Of a stretch of 64,000 bases of DNA, positions 8,112 through 18,036 are shown in pieces. Within the stretch, counting starts at the first letter, position 1. Every line of letters begins with the position of its first letter. A program made the translations under genes and the position numbers. Source of the DNA: Arthrobacter methylotrophus (GTDB lineage Bacteria > Actinomycetota > Actinomycetes > Actinomycetales > Micrococcaceae); the NCBI RefSeq assembly GCF_039539965.1, contig NZ_BAABED010000001.1, forward strand, positions 1 through 64,000, written 5' to 3'. The notes under the pieces are model-generated. The model saw only the letters and a program-made list of their open reading frames with translations, ran no database searches and was not told the DNA's origin.

Positions 8112-9584
8112 GTGCCGTTTCCTTTTCCGTTCGGGGTGGAGTGGACCTGGCTCCTCACCGCGTGGGCCATTTTCGAGATCATCTTGCGCATTGTGCTGCT
8201 GGGCGTCATCCCGGGAAACCGCCGTCCCACCACGGCCATGGCCTGGCTCCTGGCCGTCTTCCTCGTCCCGTCAGTGGGCTTCGTCTTGTTCCTGCTGTTC
8301 GGCAATTTCCGGTTGTCCCGCCGTCGTCGTGAACAGCAGGAGCAAGTCAACGAACGGGTGCGTGCCGGCACGTCGGCGCTCGCCGACGTCGTCAGCACCT
8401 ACTCCGGTCCCGAATGGGTGACGTCGGCCGCTGAACTGAACCGGCGCCTCGGCTCCCTGCCGATGGTGGACGGCAACTCTGCGGAGTTGATCGCCGGCTA
8501 TGAGGAATCGCTCAAGGCCATGGCGGAAGCGGTTCGGGGGGCCAAGAGCTTCGTCAATGCGGAGTTTTACATCATGAGCAGTGATTCGGTCACCGACGAG
8601 CTCCTCACTGAGTTGGAAAACGCTGCCGACCGGGGTGTCGACGTCCGGCTCCTGTTCGATCACATCGGCACGTTGCGGATCCCCGGTTACCGACGGCTGG
8701 TCCGCAGGCTGAAGCGCGGCGGGATCCAGTGGCGCCGCATGTTGCCTTTGCTGCCGATCCACGGCCAGTGGCGCCGCCCGGATCTGCGGAACCACCGGAA
8801 GATCCTGGTGATCGACGGCGAAATCGCGTTCACCGGCTCCCAGAACCTGATCGAGCCCTCCTACAACAACCCCAAGCACCGACGCGCCGGCCGCAAGTGG
8901 GTGGAACTCATGGTCCGTATGGAGGGGCCGATCGTTGCCACCCTCAACGTCGTCTTCGCCACCGACTGGCTGAGCGAGACCGATGAGTCTCTCGAATACC
9001 AGTTGCAGGTCTCCGACAGGGCCACCGCGGGGCCGATCACGGCCCAGGTGGTCCCGAGCGGTCCGGGGTTTGTCACGGAGAACAACCTGCGTCTGTTCAA
9101 TACACTGATCTACTCGGCTCAGCACCGCATCTCGATCTGCAGTCCGTACTTCGTGCCCGACGATTCGCTGTTGTACGCCATTACGACGGCGGCACAGCGT
9201 GGCGTCGACGTGGAGCTTTTCGTCTCCGAGAAGGGCGATCAGTTCCTGGTCCACCACGCACAGCGCTCCTATTACGAAGCGCTCCTGGAGGCCGGGGTGC
9301 GGATCTATCTCTACCGCGCACCGTACGTGCTGCACGCGAAGCACTTCACGATCGATGAGGAAGTGGCGGTGCTCGGCTCCAGCAACATGGACATGCGCTC
9401 CTTCTCGCTCAACATGGAGGTGTCCGTGATGTTGCTGGGTGCTGAGGCGGTGGACAGCATGCGTTCGGTGGAGTCGGCGTACAGGGCCATGTGCCAAGAG
9501 CTGACGTTGAACGATTGGCTGGGCCGGCCGATGCTCGCCAAATACGTGGACAACGTGGCGCGGTTGACGGCCACCCTGCAATAA
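8112..9584 (+). CDS. cls: Cardiolipin synthase (phospholipase D family)
   Basis: A 490-residue membrane enzyme that condenses phosphatidylglycerol units, or transfers from another phospholipid, to make cardiolipin. Two hydrophobic N-terminal segments (WLLTAWAIFEIILRIVLLGV and AMAWLLAVFLVPSVGFVLFL) anchor it. Two HKD motifs follow: NHRKILVIDGEIAFTGSQN near residue 226 and HAKHFTIDEEVAVLGSSN near residue 410, each with the H, K and D of the PLD fold. Between them is the expected linker with FNTLIYSAQHRISICSPYFVPD. Start is GTG at 8112. Length matches bacterial Cls. It converges on a MarR gene only three bases away. Confidence 0.93.
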   Translation: MPFPFPFGVEWTWLLTAWAIFEIILRIVLLGVIPGNRRPTTAMAWLLAVFLVPSVGFVLFLLFGNFRLSRRRREQQEQVNERVRAGTSALADVVSTYSGPEWVTSAAELNRRLGSLPMVDGNSAELIAGYEESLKAMAEAVRGAKSFVNAEFYIMSSDSVTDELLTELENAADRGVDVRLLFDHIGTLRIPGYRRLVRRLKRGGIQWRRMLPLLPIHGQWRRPDLRNHRKILVIDGEIAFTGSQNLIEPSYNNPKHRRAGRKWVELMVRMEGPIVATLNVVFATDWLSETDESLEYQLQVSDRATAGPITAQVVPSGPGFVTENNLRLFNTLIYSAQHRISICSPYFVPDDSLLYAITTAAQRGVDVELFVSEKGDQFLVHHAQRSYYEALLEAGVRIYLYRAPYVLHAKHFTIDEEVAVLGSSNMDMRSFSLNMEVSVMLLGAEAVDSMRSVESAYRAMCQELTLNDWLGRPMLAKYVDNVARLTATLQ

Positions 9585-9587
9585 GGC

Positions 9588-10037
9588 TCAGTCCTCGGCG
9601 CAGGCTTCGTCCGCGGGTTCGGCGTGGATCCGCGAGAGGAGCCCATGAAGCTGCCGGATCTCCTCGGCGGAGAATCCAGCGAAGGCTTCCCGTTCGACGT
9701 CGGCCACGGCAATCTCGATCGAAGCGACGGCGCGCTTGCCTTCCGCAGTGATTTCAACGAAATGCCGACGGCGGTCTGCAGGGTCCCGGCGACGGTCGGC
9801 CAGCCCTCGGCGTTCGAGATCGTTCAAGACGGCCACGAGGGCGCTGGCGTCGATCGAGAGGATATCGATGAGGCCTTGCTGGCTGATGGGACCGGACTCG
9901 TCAAGTCGGCACAGGAGGACCGCATGCCTTGGGCTGAGTCCGGAGGAGTCCAGCGCCTGGCGGAGGCGGGTGTTCATGATGCGCCCGTGGCGCGCCAGGA
10001 GGAAACCCAGTTGCTTGCCTGCTGCTGACGGACTCAT
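9588..10037 (-). CDS. MarR family transcriptional regulator
   Basis: A 149-residue winged helix-turn-helix protein. The recognition region QQGLIDILSIDASALVAVLNDLERRGLADRRRDPADRR and the wing RRHFVEITAEGKRAVA are classical MarR; flanking helices form the dimerisation bundle. It is divergent from an FAD-dependent oxidoreductase gene starting 124 bp away, and an imperfect palindrome lies between them, so it probably represses that gene and itself. MarR proteins usually respond to phenolic compounds or oxidants; the ligand here is unknown. Confidence 0.88.
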   Translation of the reverse strand: MSPSAAGKQLGFLLARHGRIMNTRLRQALDSSGLSPRHAVLLCRLDESGPISQQGLIDILSIDASALVAVLNDLERRGLADRRRDPADRRRHFVEITAEGKRAVASIEIAVADVEREAFAGFSAEEIRQLHGLLSRIHAEPADEACAED

Positions 10038-10052
10038 CGAGAAATCCTATCA

Positions 10053-10075
10053 CTGAGGAAATTATCGGTCCTTAG
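10053..10075. promoter_or_regulatory. Candidate MarR operator
   Basis: An inverted repeat CTGAGGA and TCCTTAG (one mismatch) separated by nine bases lies between the divergent marR and oxidoreductase genes, 15 bp upstream of the marR start. The position and symmetry fit a MarR dimer site, but only one copy is seen, so the assignment is tentative. Confidence 0.4.
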
Positions 10076-10161
10076 GAATCGTTGTCATTCATAAACGATC
10101 TGCGCGGCGCGGAGCCGGGCAGCGTGAGCTTCTTCGGCCCATTCGATCCAAAGGAGTTGCC

Positions 10162-11259
10162 ATGAATGACCACGCTTCGAACGCCTCTGTAGTAATTGTC
10201 GGTGGAGGCTACGGTGGTATCGCCGTAGCCAAAGCACTCGACGCACAGGCGGCCGTCACCTTGGTGGAGCCAAAGGACGCCTTCGTGCACAATATCGCGG
10301 CGCTGCGCTCCGTCGTCCAACCCGATTTCCTGCCGCGAATGTTTTTGCCGTATGACCGCCTTCTAGTGCACGGCACCGTGCTCCGGGACCGTGCCGTGAG
10401 GGTGGATGGACACACCGTCGAGCTGGCTTCCGGAACCCGGCTGACGCCCGATTACATCGTCTTGGCAAGCGGCTCAAGCTATCCGTTCCCGGCCAAGAGC
10501 GATCGTATGGTCACGACCGATGCCATCGCGCGCTACCAAGCCGCACATGATGACCTCAAGCGTGCCAGCAGGGTCATGCTCCTGGGCGCCGGGGCGGTGG
10601 GCCTTGAATTTGCCGGCGAGATTGCCGCCGCATGGCCGGACAAGGACGTGGTGCTGGTGGATCTGGCCCCGGACATCCTTCCCGGACCATACGATCCACG
10701 GCTGCGCGCCGAGGTCAATCGGCAGCTGGACGGCATCGGCATCCGGCGAATCATGGGCAGCCCCTTGGTGCAGTTGCCTTCGGTTCCCGCCGGGGAATTC
10801 GCGACATTCACGGTCAACACCGCAGGTGGCACTGCCATAGAGGCGGACATCTGGTTCCGCTGCTACGGGATAGCCCCGCAGACCGACTATGTTGCAGGGG
10901 AGCTGCTCGCCGCCCGGACCGCCGACGGCTATCTGCAAGTCACGCCCGAACTCCGGGTGGCGGGCTTCGAGAATGTCTATGCCCTGGGCGACATCTCGGC
11001 GATCGACGTGAATAAGGCCGGCGTCGCTGGACGCGAGGCTGCGGTGGTTGCCAAGAACATCCAGGCCCAATTGGACGGCTCCGCCGGCTTGGACGCCTAT
11101 ACGCCGTCGCGGCCGGTCATCATCCTTCCCTTGGGGCCCTCGGGTGGTTCGGGACAACTGCCCGACGGCGAAATCGCCAGCCCGGAGATGATCTCCCAGA
11201 TCAAAGGGCAACACATGATGATCGATCGCTTTGTCGAGATGTTGAACCTGGGTTCCTGA
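10162..11259 (+). CDS. FAD-dependent pyridine nucleotide oxidoreductase (NDH-2/AIFM2-like)
   Basis: A 365-residue flavoprotein with two dinucleotide-binding folds: VVIVGGGYGGIAVAKAL near residues 10-26 binds FAD, and VMLLGAGAVGLEFAGEIAA near residues 138-156 binds NAD(P)H. The FAD-closing motif is NVYALGDISAID near residue 273. The layout resembles the AIFM2/FSP1 and type II NADH dehydrogenase group, which pass electrons to quinones. No membrane segment is obvious, though the C-terminal stretch QHMMIDRFVEMLNLGS may be amphipathic. Start ATG 10162. Divergent from marR, which probably controls it; role in redox or quinone stress is inferred. Confidence 0.85.
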   Translation: MNDHASNASVVIVGGGYGGIAVAKALDAQAAVTLVEPKDAFVHNIAALRSVVQPDFLPRMFLPYDRLLVHGTVLRDRAVRVDGHTVELASGTRLTPDYIVLASGSSYPFPAKSDRMVTTDAIARYQAAHDDLKRASRVMLLGAGAVGLEFAGEIAAAWPDKDVVLVDLAPDILPGPYDPRLRAEVNRQLDGIGIRRIMGSPLVQLPSVPAGEFATFTVNTAGGTAIEADIWFRCYGIAPQTDYVAGELLAARTADGYLQVTPELRVAGFENVYALGDISAIDVNKAGVAGREAAVVAKNIQAQLDGSAGLDAYTPSRPVIILPLGPSGGSGQLPDGEIASPEMISQIKGQHMMIDRFVEMLNLGS

Positions 11260-11492
11260 GCGTACGTGAGCGGGCCGTCCGTCCGCCTCCGCGCCCCGGA
11301 TACTGCACGCCATCGCAAACGCAACAATAAAGTCCTTCTTCTGCAGCGACCCCTCAAGGCTTTTACGCCAAGTTAACGCCGCATCTGGTCGAGTCGGACA
11401 TGCCCCTAGCTAACTGCTGTGCGCCATCCGCGGGGGTAGCCGGCCCGCAGTACAGCCGGCTGGAGCTCTCACTATCGGAAGAAGAGAACACC

Positions 11493-13505
11493 ATGACCCG
11501 AAGAAACAATCAGGCCTTGAAACGATGGTGGCCGAACGAGGCCGGGCCGTTAGAGACGATTCAGCCTATCGCGAAGAGCACGCGCGGGCTCCGGAAGCAA
11601 CTAAGCCTGCTGCGAACGCCAGCCACGGAAATCGATTCCACACCCCGCAGCGTATATGGCGAATTCGTTCTCTAGTGGTGCTTGTCTTGCTCGGGCTCCT
11701 TGCCGTTTTGACGGGAGTTTCCCGGCGACGGCGCTCAAGGGGGGTTCTGAATCGACCCAGAAGTATCCGTTCATGGGTTCGTTCCAGCCAGCGTATCCCG
11801 CTCCTCCCCGGGCGGACGGGCATGGGTGCGGGGTGATGGTCCTCGCGCCGCAGTGGGTACTGACCGCCAGTCACTGCGCCGGCAAGAACCCCACCATGTC
11901 CAAGGCCGGTATCCCGCAAGGCTGGAAAGTACGGGTCGGGTCAGCAGACACCACTTCGGGCGGGGAAGTCGCCGAGGTGGATCACTTCTATCGGCTGGCG
12001 ATCGAAAAGGGCGGTCTTTGGGGCCGGGACCTGGCCTTGCTCCATCTGAGCACCCCTGTGAAAGCACAACCCGTGAAGATCGCGTCCAACACACCAGCAG
12101 AGAATACGTCTACCCGTATCCTGGGCTGGGGCATGACCTGCGATGACAGTAACAACGCCTCGTGCTTTCCTTCACGGCTGAGGGAAGCCGACACCGCCAT
12201 TCAACCACGTTCAGCCTGTTCGAAAGCTGCGCCCGGAGAATTATGCGTAGGCGCCCTCGATGGAAGCGTCGCGGCAACCAACATGGACTCGGGCGGACCG
12301 GCACTGGTCCAGGAGGGCGACCAGTGGGTTGTGGCCGGTGTCCTCAGCGGCCCGGGCGGGGATAACACACCCGTGCTGTATACCGACGTCAGCAAACACG
12401 CTGCTTGGATCAACGGAATCATTACCGGCACTAATGTCCCGGCCGATGACCCGGCACCCAACGTTGAGGGTGCCGCGGAATTGCCTGGTTGCGCGGGCTC
12501 GGTTGTGCGGGGTCCAGCGTCCCGTCCGGAGGATCCAGCAATGATGCTCACTAACGGCCACTGCGTGAAAGGAGACCGGCCCGCCCCAGGGAAAGCATTG
12601 ACGGACCAACCCGCCGACTTCGACGTCCCTGTTGCCAACCCGCAAGGCTACCCGCAAGCCACGGCACGGGCCAACCGCCTGATCTACGCAACCATGACAG
12701 GCACGGACGTCGCGCTCTACCGGCTGGACAAAAGCTACGCACAACTAGCCCAGGAGAACGCGAAAGTCTTCGAACTCAGCTCCACACCCGCACGTGCAGG
12801 CGACTCACTGACCATCGCCTACACCAGCCGGCGATTCGCCTGCACAGCCGAGGCCGTGGTGACAAAGCTGCGAGAAGGCGGCTACGAACAAAACGACTCG
12901 ATCCGCTACGCCCCCGGCAAGGACTGCAACCCGTACCCCGGAACTTCCGGCTCGGCACTGCTCGCCCCTGACGGTCTCACCGTCATGGGAATCAACAACA
13001 CGCACAATCGTGACGGCGAACAATGCACCGAGAACAATCCCTGTGAAGTGGCCAACGATGGAACCGTTACAGCCGTGAAGGGCCGTGCCTACGGTCAGCA
13101 AATAAACACCGTCACGGCCTGCCTGACCTCGGGTTCCAAACTCGAGCTGACCGGGCAGGGCTGCACCCTCACCGGCGCGGCCACACTTACCCGGACCCGG
13201 CAAAGAACCCCACACCACCTGCTACGACCCCGCCACCTGCCCCGGGAACGCCACCTGCCCCGGGAACCGCCCCGGGAAGCAGCGTCACGAACCCCGCAGA
13301 CCACACCGCATCACCGGCCTCGGAAACCACGCCGGACCCTAGCAAGTCCAGTTCCACCGCTGCGGTTGCGTCGACAGCGGACCAACGGCGTCAGGACCTT
13401 GCCGCCACAGGGTTCGAACGCGTCGGCCTGATCACAGCCGCACTGGGACTCCTCGCACTCGGGATCGTCCTCTGGGCCATCAAACGACCCCGCAGGCTCC
13501 AATAG
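11493..13505 (+). pseudogene. Cell-wall-anchored serine protease with two trypsin-like domains (frameshifted)
   Basis: Joined across frames this encodes about 660 residues. A cytoplasmic N-terminus (ATG at 11493, or 11525) leads to a signal anchor VVLVLLGLLAVLTGVS, then two protease domains. Domain 1 has a full triad: TASHC, GRDLALLHL and MDSGGPALV. Domain 2, V8-like, also has a full triad: TNGHC, GTDVALYRL and PGTSGSALL. After a frame change near 13180 come a Pro/Ala/Thr-rich wall spacer, LAATG (13398-13412), a membrane helix and the basic tail KRPRRLQ ending at the TAG 13503-13505. LAxTG signals are used by class E sortases. Breaks lie near 11721 (CCC run) and 13180 (GG), with another possible one near 11520. 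Confidence 0.78.
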
Positions 13506-13647
13506 AAGCTGCACGATTCGGATCAGACTCAAATGTCCGTAGCCTGCGGAGCCAAACTGTGCCCGCAGGATACGGGGCTTTCCTTCTAGCGGCAATGGGG
13601 CGATTCTGTAATTCCAAGCATGTTTGGAAGCGTTGTTCGGAGGCATC

Positions 13648-15228
13648 ATGACGCGGAAGAACCAGTCCCCAGCGGTGCAATCACCGAGCGATCCGGGCGA
13701 CGAATATCCTGAGAAGGTCCGGATCCTGGCCGAGGGACGATTGGTCAGCGATAGGCTGTGGAACGCCGACCTGGCGCCGGCCCGGCAAAGGAACTGGCGG
13801 GTACGCAGCCTCTTCGCCCTGTGGATGTGCGACGTCCACAGCATTGCCGGTTACACCTTCGCGGCCGGTCTCTTCATCACCGGGCTGGTGGGCTGGCAAG
13901 TCTTCCTGGCTTTGGTCCTTGGCATCACCTTGGTCTACTTCCTCATGAATTTCGCCGGGACAGCCGGGCAGAAGACCGGTGTCCCATACCCCGTCCTGGC
14001 GCGCATGTCCTTCGGCCTCTTCGGCGCCAACCTGGCCGCCCTGATCCGGGCTTTGATCGCCATTGCGTGGTACGGGATCCAGACCTGGCTCGCCTCCGAA
14101 GCTGTGCTGGTGCTGCTGTTCTCGGTGTGGCCCCGGCTGACCCCGCTTGACGGTCCCGATGTGCCTCACATCCTTGGCCTGACGCCGCTCGGTTGGGGCG
14201 CCTTCCTGGTCCTGTGGGCGGTCCAGTTGCTGGTCATCCGCCGGGGGATGGAGACGGTCCGGAAATTCCAGGACTGGGCAGGTCCTGCCATTTGGGTTGC
14301 CATGTTCGCGCTCGCGATCTACATCCTGACGCAAGCGGGCGACAAATTCAGCCTCTCGATCCCCGGCGTCGCGCCCTTGGATGGCCCGGCAGCCTGGACA
14401 CAGTTCTTCTCGGCAATCGCCTTGACGGTCACCTATTTCGCGGCGTTGCTCCTGAATTTCTGCGATTTCTCCAGGTTCTCACCGGATCGCAAGACCATTC
14501 TGCGCGGCAACTTCTGGGGCCTGCCCGTGAACTTCATCGCCTTCGCCCTGGTGACAGTGGTGGTCACAGCGGGCGCAGCGTCCTACTTCACGGCAGAGCA
14601 ATACCGCGGACAAGACATGTTCAAGGTCATCACGGATCCCGTGGCGATCGTTCAGGCCATCAACAATCCGTGGATCACCATCATCGCTGCGGTCACGTTC
14701 GTGGTGGCGACGATCGGCATCAACGTGGTCGCCAATTTCGTTTCGGCCTCCTACGACCTCGCCAACGTGGCCCCGCACCGCATCGACTTCCGCCGCGGCG
14801 GCCTCATCAGCGCGGTCATGGCAATCGTGATCCTGCCGTGGAACCTCTTCAGCAGCCCGGTGGTGATCGTGTACTTCCTGGGTGGCCTGGGGGCGCTCCT
14901 TGGTCCGCTGTTCGGGGTCATCTTCACGGACTTCTTCCGCATCCGGCACCAGCGCTGCAAGGTGTCGGACCTGTACCACGAAGACGAAAAGGGCCTCTAC
15001 TTCTACACCAAGGGCTGGAACCTCAAAGCGATCGCCGCCCTGGTTCCGGCCGCCGTCGTCGCGGGTGTCCTGGCGCTGGTCCCGGCCCTGCAGACCTTCC
15101 TCCCGGGAGGCTCGGGCCTGGGCCCGTATTCATGGTTCGTAGGGGCGATCCTGGCCAGCACCATTTACTACGCGATCACCCGTAACGACGCGCGAACGGC
15201 CCGCGCACGCACCGAAGAGCACGACTGA
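13648..15228 (+). CDS. NCS1 family nucleobase:cation symporter
   Basis: A 526-residue membrane protein with about twelve helices. The N-terminal block LWNADLAPARQRNWRVRSLFALWMCDVHSIAGYTFAAGL and the stretch AGQKTGVPYPVLARMSFGLFGANLAALIRA are the NCS1 signature; later GTAGQ-, NFCDFSRF- and FGVIFTDFFRIR-type blocks are also present. Such transporters import uracil, allantoin, cytosine or hydantoins. The ATG at 13648 is chosen over the upstream frame because CGGAGG lies five bases before it. The gene stands alone after the protease gene and converges on the pabB fusion, with four bases between the stops. Substrate not determinable from sequence. Confidence 0.9.
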   Translation: MTRKNQSPAVQSPSDPGDEYPEKVRILAEGRLVSDRLWNADLAPARQRNWRVRSLFALWMCDVHSIAGYTFAAGLFITGLVGWQVFLALVLGITLVYFLMNFAGTAGQKTGVPYPVLARMSFGLFGANLAALIRALIAIAWYGIQTWLASEAVLVLLFSVWPRLTPLDGPDVPHILGLTPLGWGAFLVLWAVQLLVIRRGMETVRKFQDWAGPAIWVAMFALAIYILTQAGDKFSLSIPGVAPLDGPAAWTQFFSAIALTVTYFAALLLNFCDFSRFSPDRKTILRGNFWGLPVNFIAFALVTVVVTAGAASYFTAEQYRGQDMFKVITDPVAIVQAINNPWITIIAAVTFVVATIGINVVANFVSASYDLANVAPHRIDFRRGGLISAVMAIVILPWNLFSSPVVIVYFLGGLGALLGPLFGVIFTDFFRIRHQRCKVSDLYHEDEKGLYFYTKGWNLKAIAALVPAAVVAGVLALVPALQTFLPGGSGLGPYSWFVGAILASTIYYAITRNDARTARARTEEHD

Positions 15229-15232
15229 CCGC

Positions 15233-17300
15233 TTACCCTTCGGGGAACTCCGCCCCTAGGGCCGAGAGCACGCCGAAGGCCTTGGTCCGGACCTCCTCGT
15301 ATTCCTCGCCGGCATTGGAGTCCGCCGTGATCGCGCCCCCGACGCCGAGACTGAGCGTGCGGCCGCCGTCGCCGTCTGAGCTCATCACCAAAGTCCGGAT
15401 CACGACGGCGAGATCAGCCGCCGCGTTGAGCGAGAAGTAGCCGATCGCGCCGGAGTAGACCCCACGCGGGCCGGACTCCAGCCCGTCAAGGATGCCCATG
15501 GTGCTGATCTTCGGAGCGCCCGTCATGGATCCTGCCGGGAAGGCAGCCGCAACGGCCTCGGCCCGCGGCGCCCCCGGCCGTAGCCGCGCGTCGATAGTGC
15601 TCACCATCTGATGCACCGTGGCGTAGCTTTCCACCGCGCACAAGCGGCTGACGGTCATCGATCCGGGCACCGCGAAATGGCTGAGGTCGTTGCGGAGCAA
15701 ATCCACGATCATGATGTTCTCGGCGCGGTCCTTGAGCGAAGATTCAAGGCCGCGCCGCAGGGCTTCGTCGATTCCGGGATCCGCCGCACGGCCCCTGGTG
15801 CCCTTGATCGGCTCAGCCTTCATGCCGCCGTCGGAGGTGATCCGCAGGAAGCGTTCCGGCGAGGTACTGGCGACCGTCAGCTCGCCGAACCGCAAGTAGC
15901 TCGCGAACGGCGCGGGGTTGCGCTTGCGCAGCGCAAGGTAGCTCTCCCATGGATCCAGACCGGGATCCGTAGCAGTCACTGTGGTGGTCAGGCAGACTTC
16001 GTAGGTATTGCCTTCGGCGATCTGCTCCTGGGCGATGGCGATCTTGCCCTTGTATTCGTCCTCGGTGTCGCGGCTGGAGAACTCAAGCGTTTGATGCCCG
16101 ACGCCGGGGTCCCCGGCCGGGTGCGCCGGGCCGCCGCTTGCTTGGGGTGCGCCGGCTGCTTGGGCTACCGGGGCCGCGGATTGCACGGCCCCCGCGCGCG
16201 CCCGAGCCAATCATCGGCGTCGGGGGCTTCAACGGCGAGCAGCCAGACCGCGGCGTCACGGTGGTCGAGGACCACGGCCCGGCCCGCGAAGAGCAACGCC
16301 GCATCCGGAGTGCCGGCCCGGACGTCGCTGCCACCGGTCTCCCGTTTCAGTTCATAGCCGAGGTAGCCCAGCCAGCCGAGCGTGAATTCGCAGTCATAGC
16401 CGGCTGGTGGCCTCACGGCCTTCCTGCCCCACACGGTGTCCAGCCAACGGAAGAAGGGGCCGGTAGTCTCCACCGTGGCGCATCCGATGCTGAGCCTGGT
16501 GGCCCCGGAACTGTGCATGACCGACTGGCCGAACGAGCCGCCGTCGTCCGCCAGGATGCTGAAGCGGCTGCGCTCGGCAGCCGCGCCGCTGGCAACAGCG
16601 GCATTGGAAGAATCGAGCCAAACGGCGTTGGCGGACGTGGCGTAGAGCGCTTGGAACAGGGCCGCCGGGTCCGGCGCGGCAGCGATCCGTTCGGCCTTGA
16701 GCTGTAAGCCGCGGCGTGCCGAGAGCTCGGGGGACAGCACCGGGGAGAGCGAAGGGAGATAGTTCAGCGCCTGCAGGACGTCATCCGGGGCATTGCCGTC
16801 GGCACGGTTCAGCACCCTGATATCGGTGTGGCCCGGGACATCGTCCGTCTCCAGCCATTTGTCTTCCTGCGCCGCCCAGCCATCCCAGAACGGCTCGTAG
16901 CTGCTGCCGTCCCGGGCCATTGCACGGTGCCTGCGTTCGTCGTCGGGAGCGTCCACCCAGACCACGGCGTCCAGCATGGGCCGGGCGTCGCTGGCCGCGG
17001 CCCCGACGCCCTCCACGATGACGATTTCGGCGGGCAGGGTCACATTGCTGCGACCGTCGTAGTGCTTTTCAGTCCCAGTGACCACTCGGCGGCGTCACCT
17101 TTGCGCAGCGGTGCCAGGACAGTGGTGACGTAGCGCTCGATGCCGGCGGCGAGTCCGTTCCACCCCGGATAAATGTCCTCAAGATGGAACAGCGACACCT
17201 TGTGATGCATGCGGAGTCGGGCGGCAAGCTCGACGGCGAGGGTGGTCTTTCCCGCGCCGGAGCGGCCATCGATGGCGATGATCACGGGTGCTGGGGTCAT
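15233..17300 (-). pseudogene. pabB: Fusion of uridine-kinase-like P-loop domain and aminodeoxychorismate synthase component I (frameshifted)
   Basis: From the ATG at 17300 the protein begins with a P-loop kinase domain (VIIAIDGRSGAGKTTLAVEL, LFHLEDIYPGWNGLAAG), and after a frame change near 17065 continues YDGRSNVTLPAEIVIVEG, VVWVDAPDDERRHRAMAR. Without a stop this runs into a chorismate-binding enzyme: VWLDSSNAAVASG, FTLGWLGYLGYELKRE, then after a break in the C5 run 16189-16193, EGNTYEVCLTTTVTA, IKGTRGRAADPG, DLLRNDLSHFAVPGS, FPAGSMTGAPK and GVYSGAIGY. PabB aminates chorismate with PabA for folate. About 680 residues in total. The kinase start overlaps the phosphatase stop. The kinase half may have another nucleoside-like substrate. 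Confidence 0.8.
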
Positions 17301-17856
17301 GAAATAGAGCGTACCTGCTGTGGGCCGTAGTCCTGCCCCTGGTGCGCAGCAGCGAGGGCAGCCCGGTGTGGGCGACGATCCCGGGGACCGCAGCCATGAT
17401 GAGGGTCCACGTGACGTCGAAATCGTGGTGGCCGCCGTACCAAGGGTCCTCGATGCCGAGGTCCAAAGTGCTCCGGCGCGCCACGGAGGGGTCGAAGCTG
17501 CGAAGCATCCTGATTTTGGCGAGCGTTTCCGAGTCCGGGGCAGCCTCATGGAGCCAGCCATAGTGGTCTACGTCGAGGGCCAGGATCAGGTCCCGCTCAC
17601 GGAACCACTCCTGCCGCCAGCTCCTGGCTATGTGCTTCTCGGAAGGGATGCTGTGGGCCGACAGGACACGGGCGGCGCGCGGATCGATGGGGTGCCCGGC
17701 CTCGTATGACGTGGTTCCCGCGGAGTCCACAACAACCGCTCCGCCCAGCCCTCCGGCGTCGAACGCTTCGGTCAACATCAGCGCCGCCATGGGTGAGCGG
17801 CAGATGTTTCCCGTGCAGACGGTGATGATGCGGTATGGGCTCGACGCTGAGTACAT
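17297..17856 (-). CDS. Low-molecular-weight protein tyrosine phosphatase (C-terminus frameshifted)
   Basis: The catalytic loop VCTGNICRSPMA sits at residues 14-25 and is the CX5R motif of low-molecular-weight phosphatases; the general-acid loop is LGIEDPWYGG. Normal members are about 150-165 residues. In the literal sequence the frame runs on to 17179 through the kinase gene. One added C near 17365 restores an end reading RAALAAAHQGQDYGPQQ and a TGA at 17297-17299 that overlaps the kinase ATG as ATGA, the expected operon junction, so an indel is likely. Start ATG at 17856 is chosen because the upstream extension runs into an intergenic palindrome. Substrates unknown. Confidence 0.82.
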
Positions 17857-17936
17857 GGAGCAAGCATGGGGGATGTCCCCGACTTGGCTAGTCAAAATTA
17901 CAGAATTTGTAAAGTCGCTGATGGCGGGGTAAAAGT

Positions 17937-18028
17937 GCCTCAACTTCCTACCGTTTATGCCCGGAATCGCGGCCGTGGCTGCCGGGATTCCGCGGTCCGG
18001 ATCCCGAAAACAGGTAGGAAGTTGAGGC
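17937..18028. repeat. Intergenic inverted repeat with 16-bp perfect arms
   Basis: GCCTCAACTTCCTACC (17937-17952) is repeated in reverse complement at 18013-18028, with a 60-base GC-rich interior that contains a further inverted pair GGAATC/GATTCC. It lies between the ribokinase stop and the phosphatase start, downstream of the nucleoside operon. It may terminate or stabilise that transcript, or be another mobile palindrome family. Confidence 0.85.
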
Positions 18029-18036
18029 AAGCTGAG

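Noticed and set aside
8271..9581. 436-residue open frame on the minus strand
   Set aside because: Antisense to cardiolipin synthase, whose HKD motifs are clear; composition is typical of a shadow frame.
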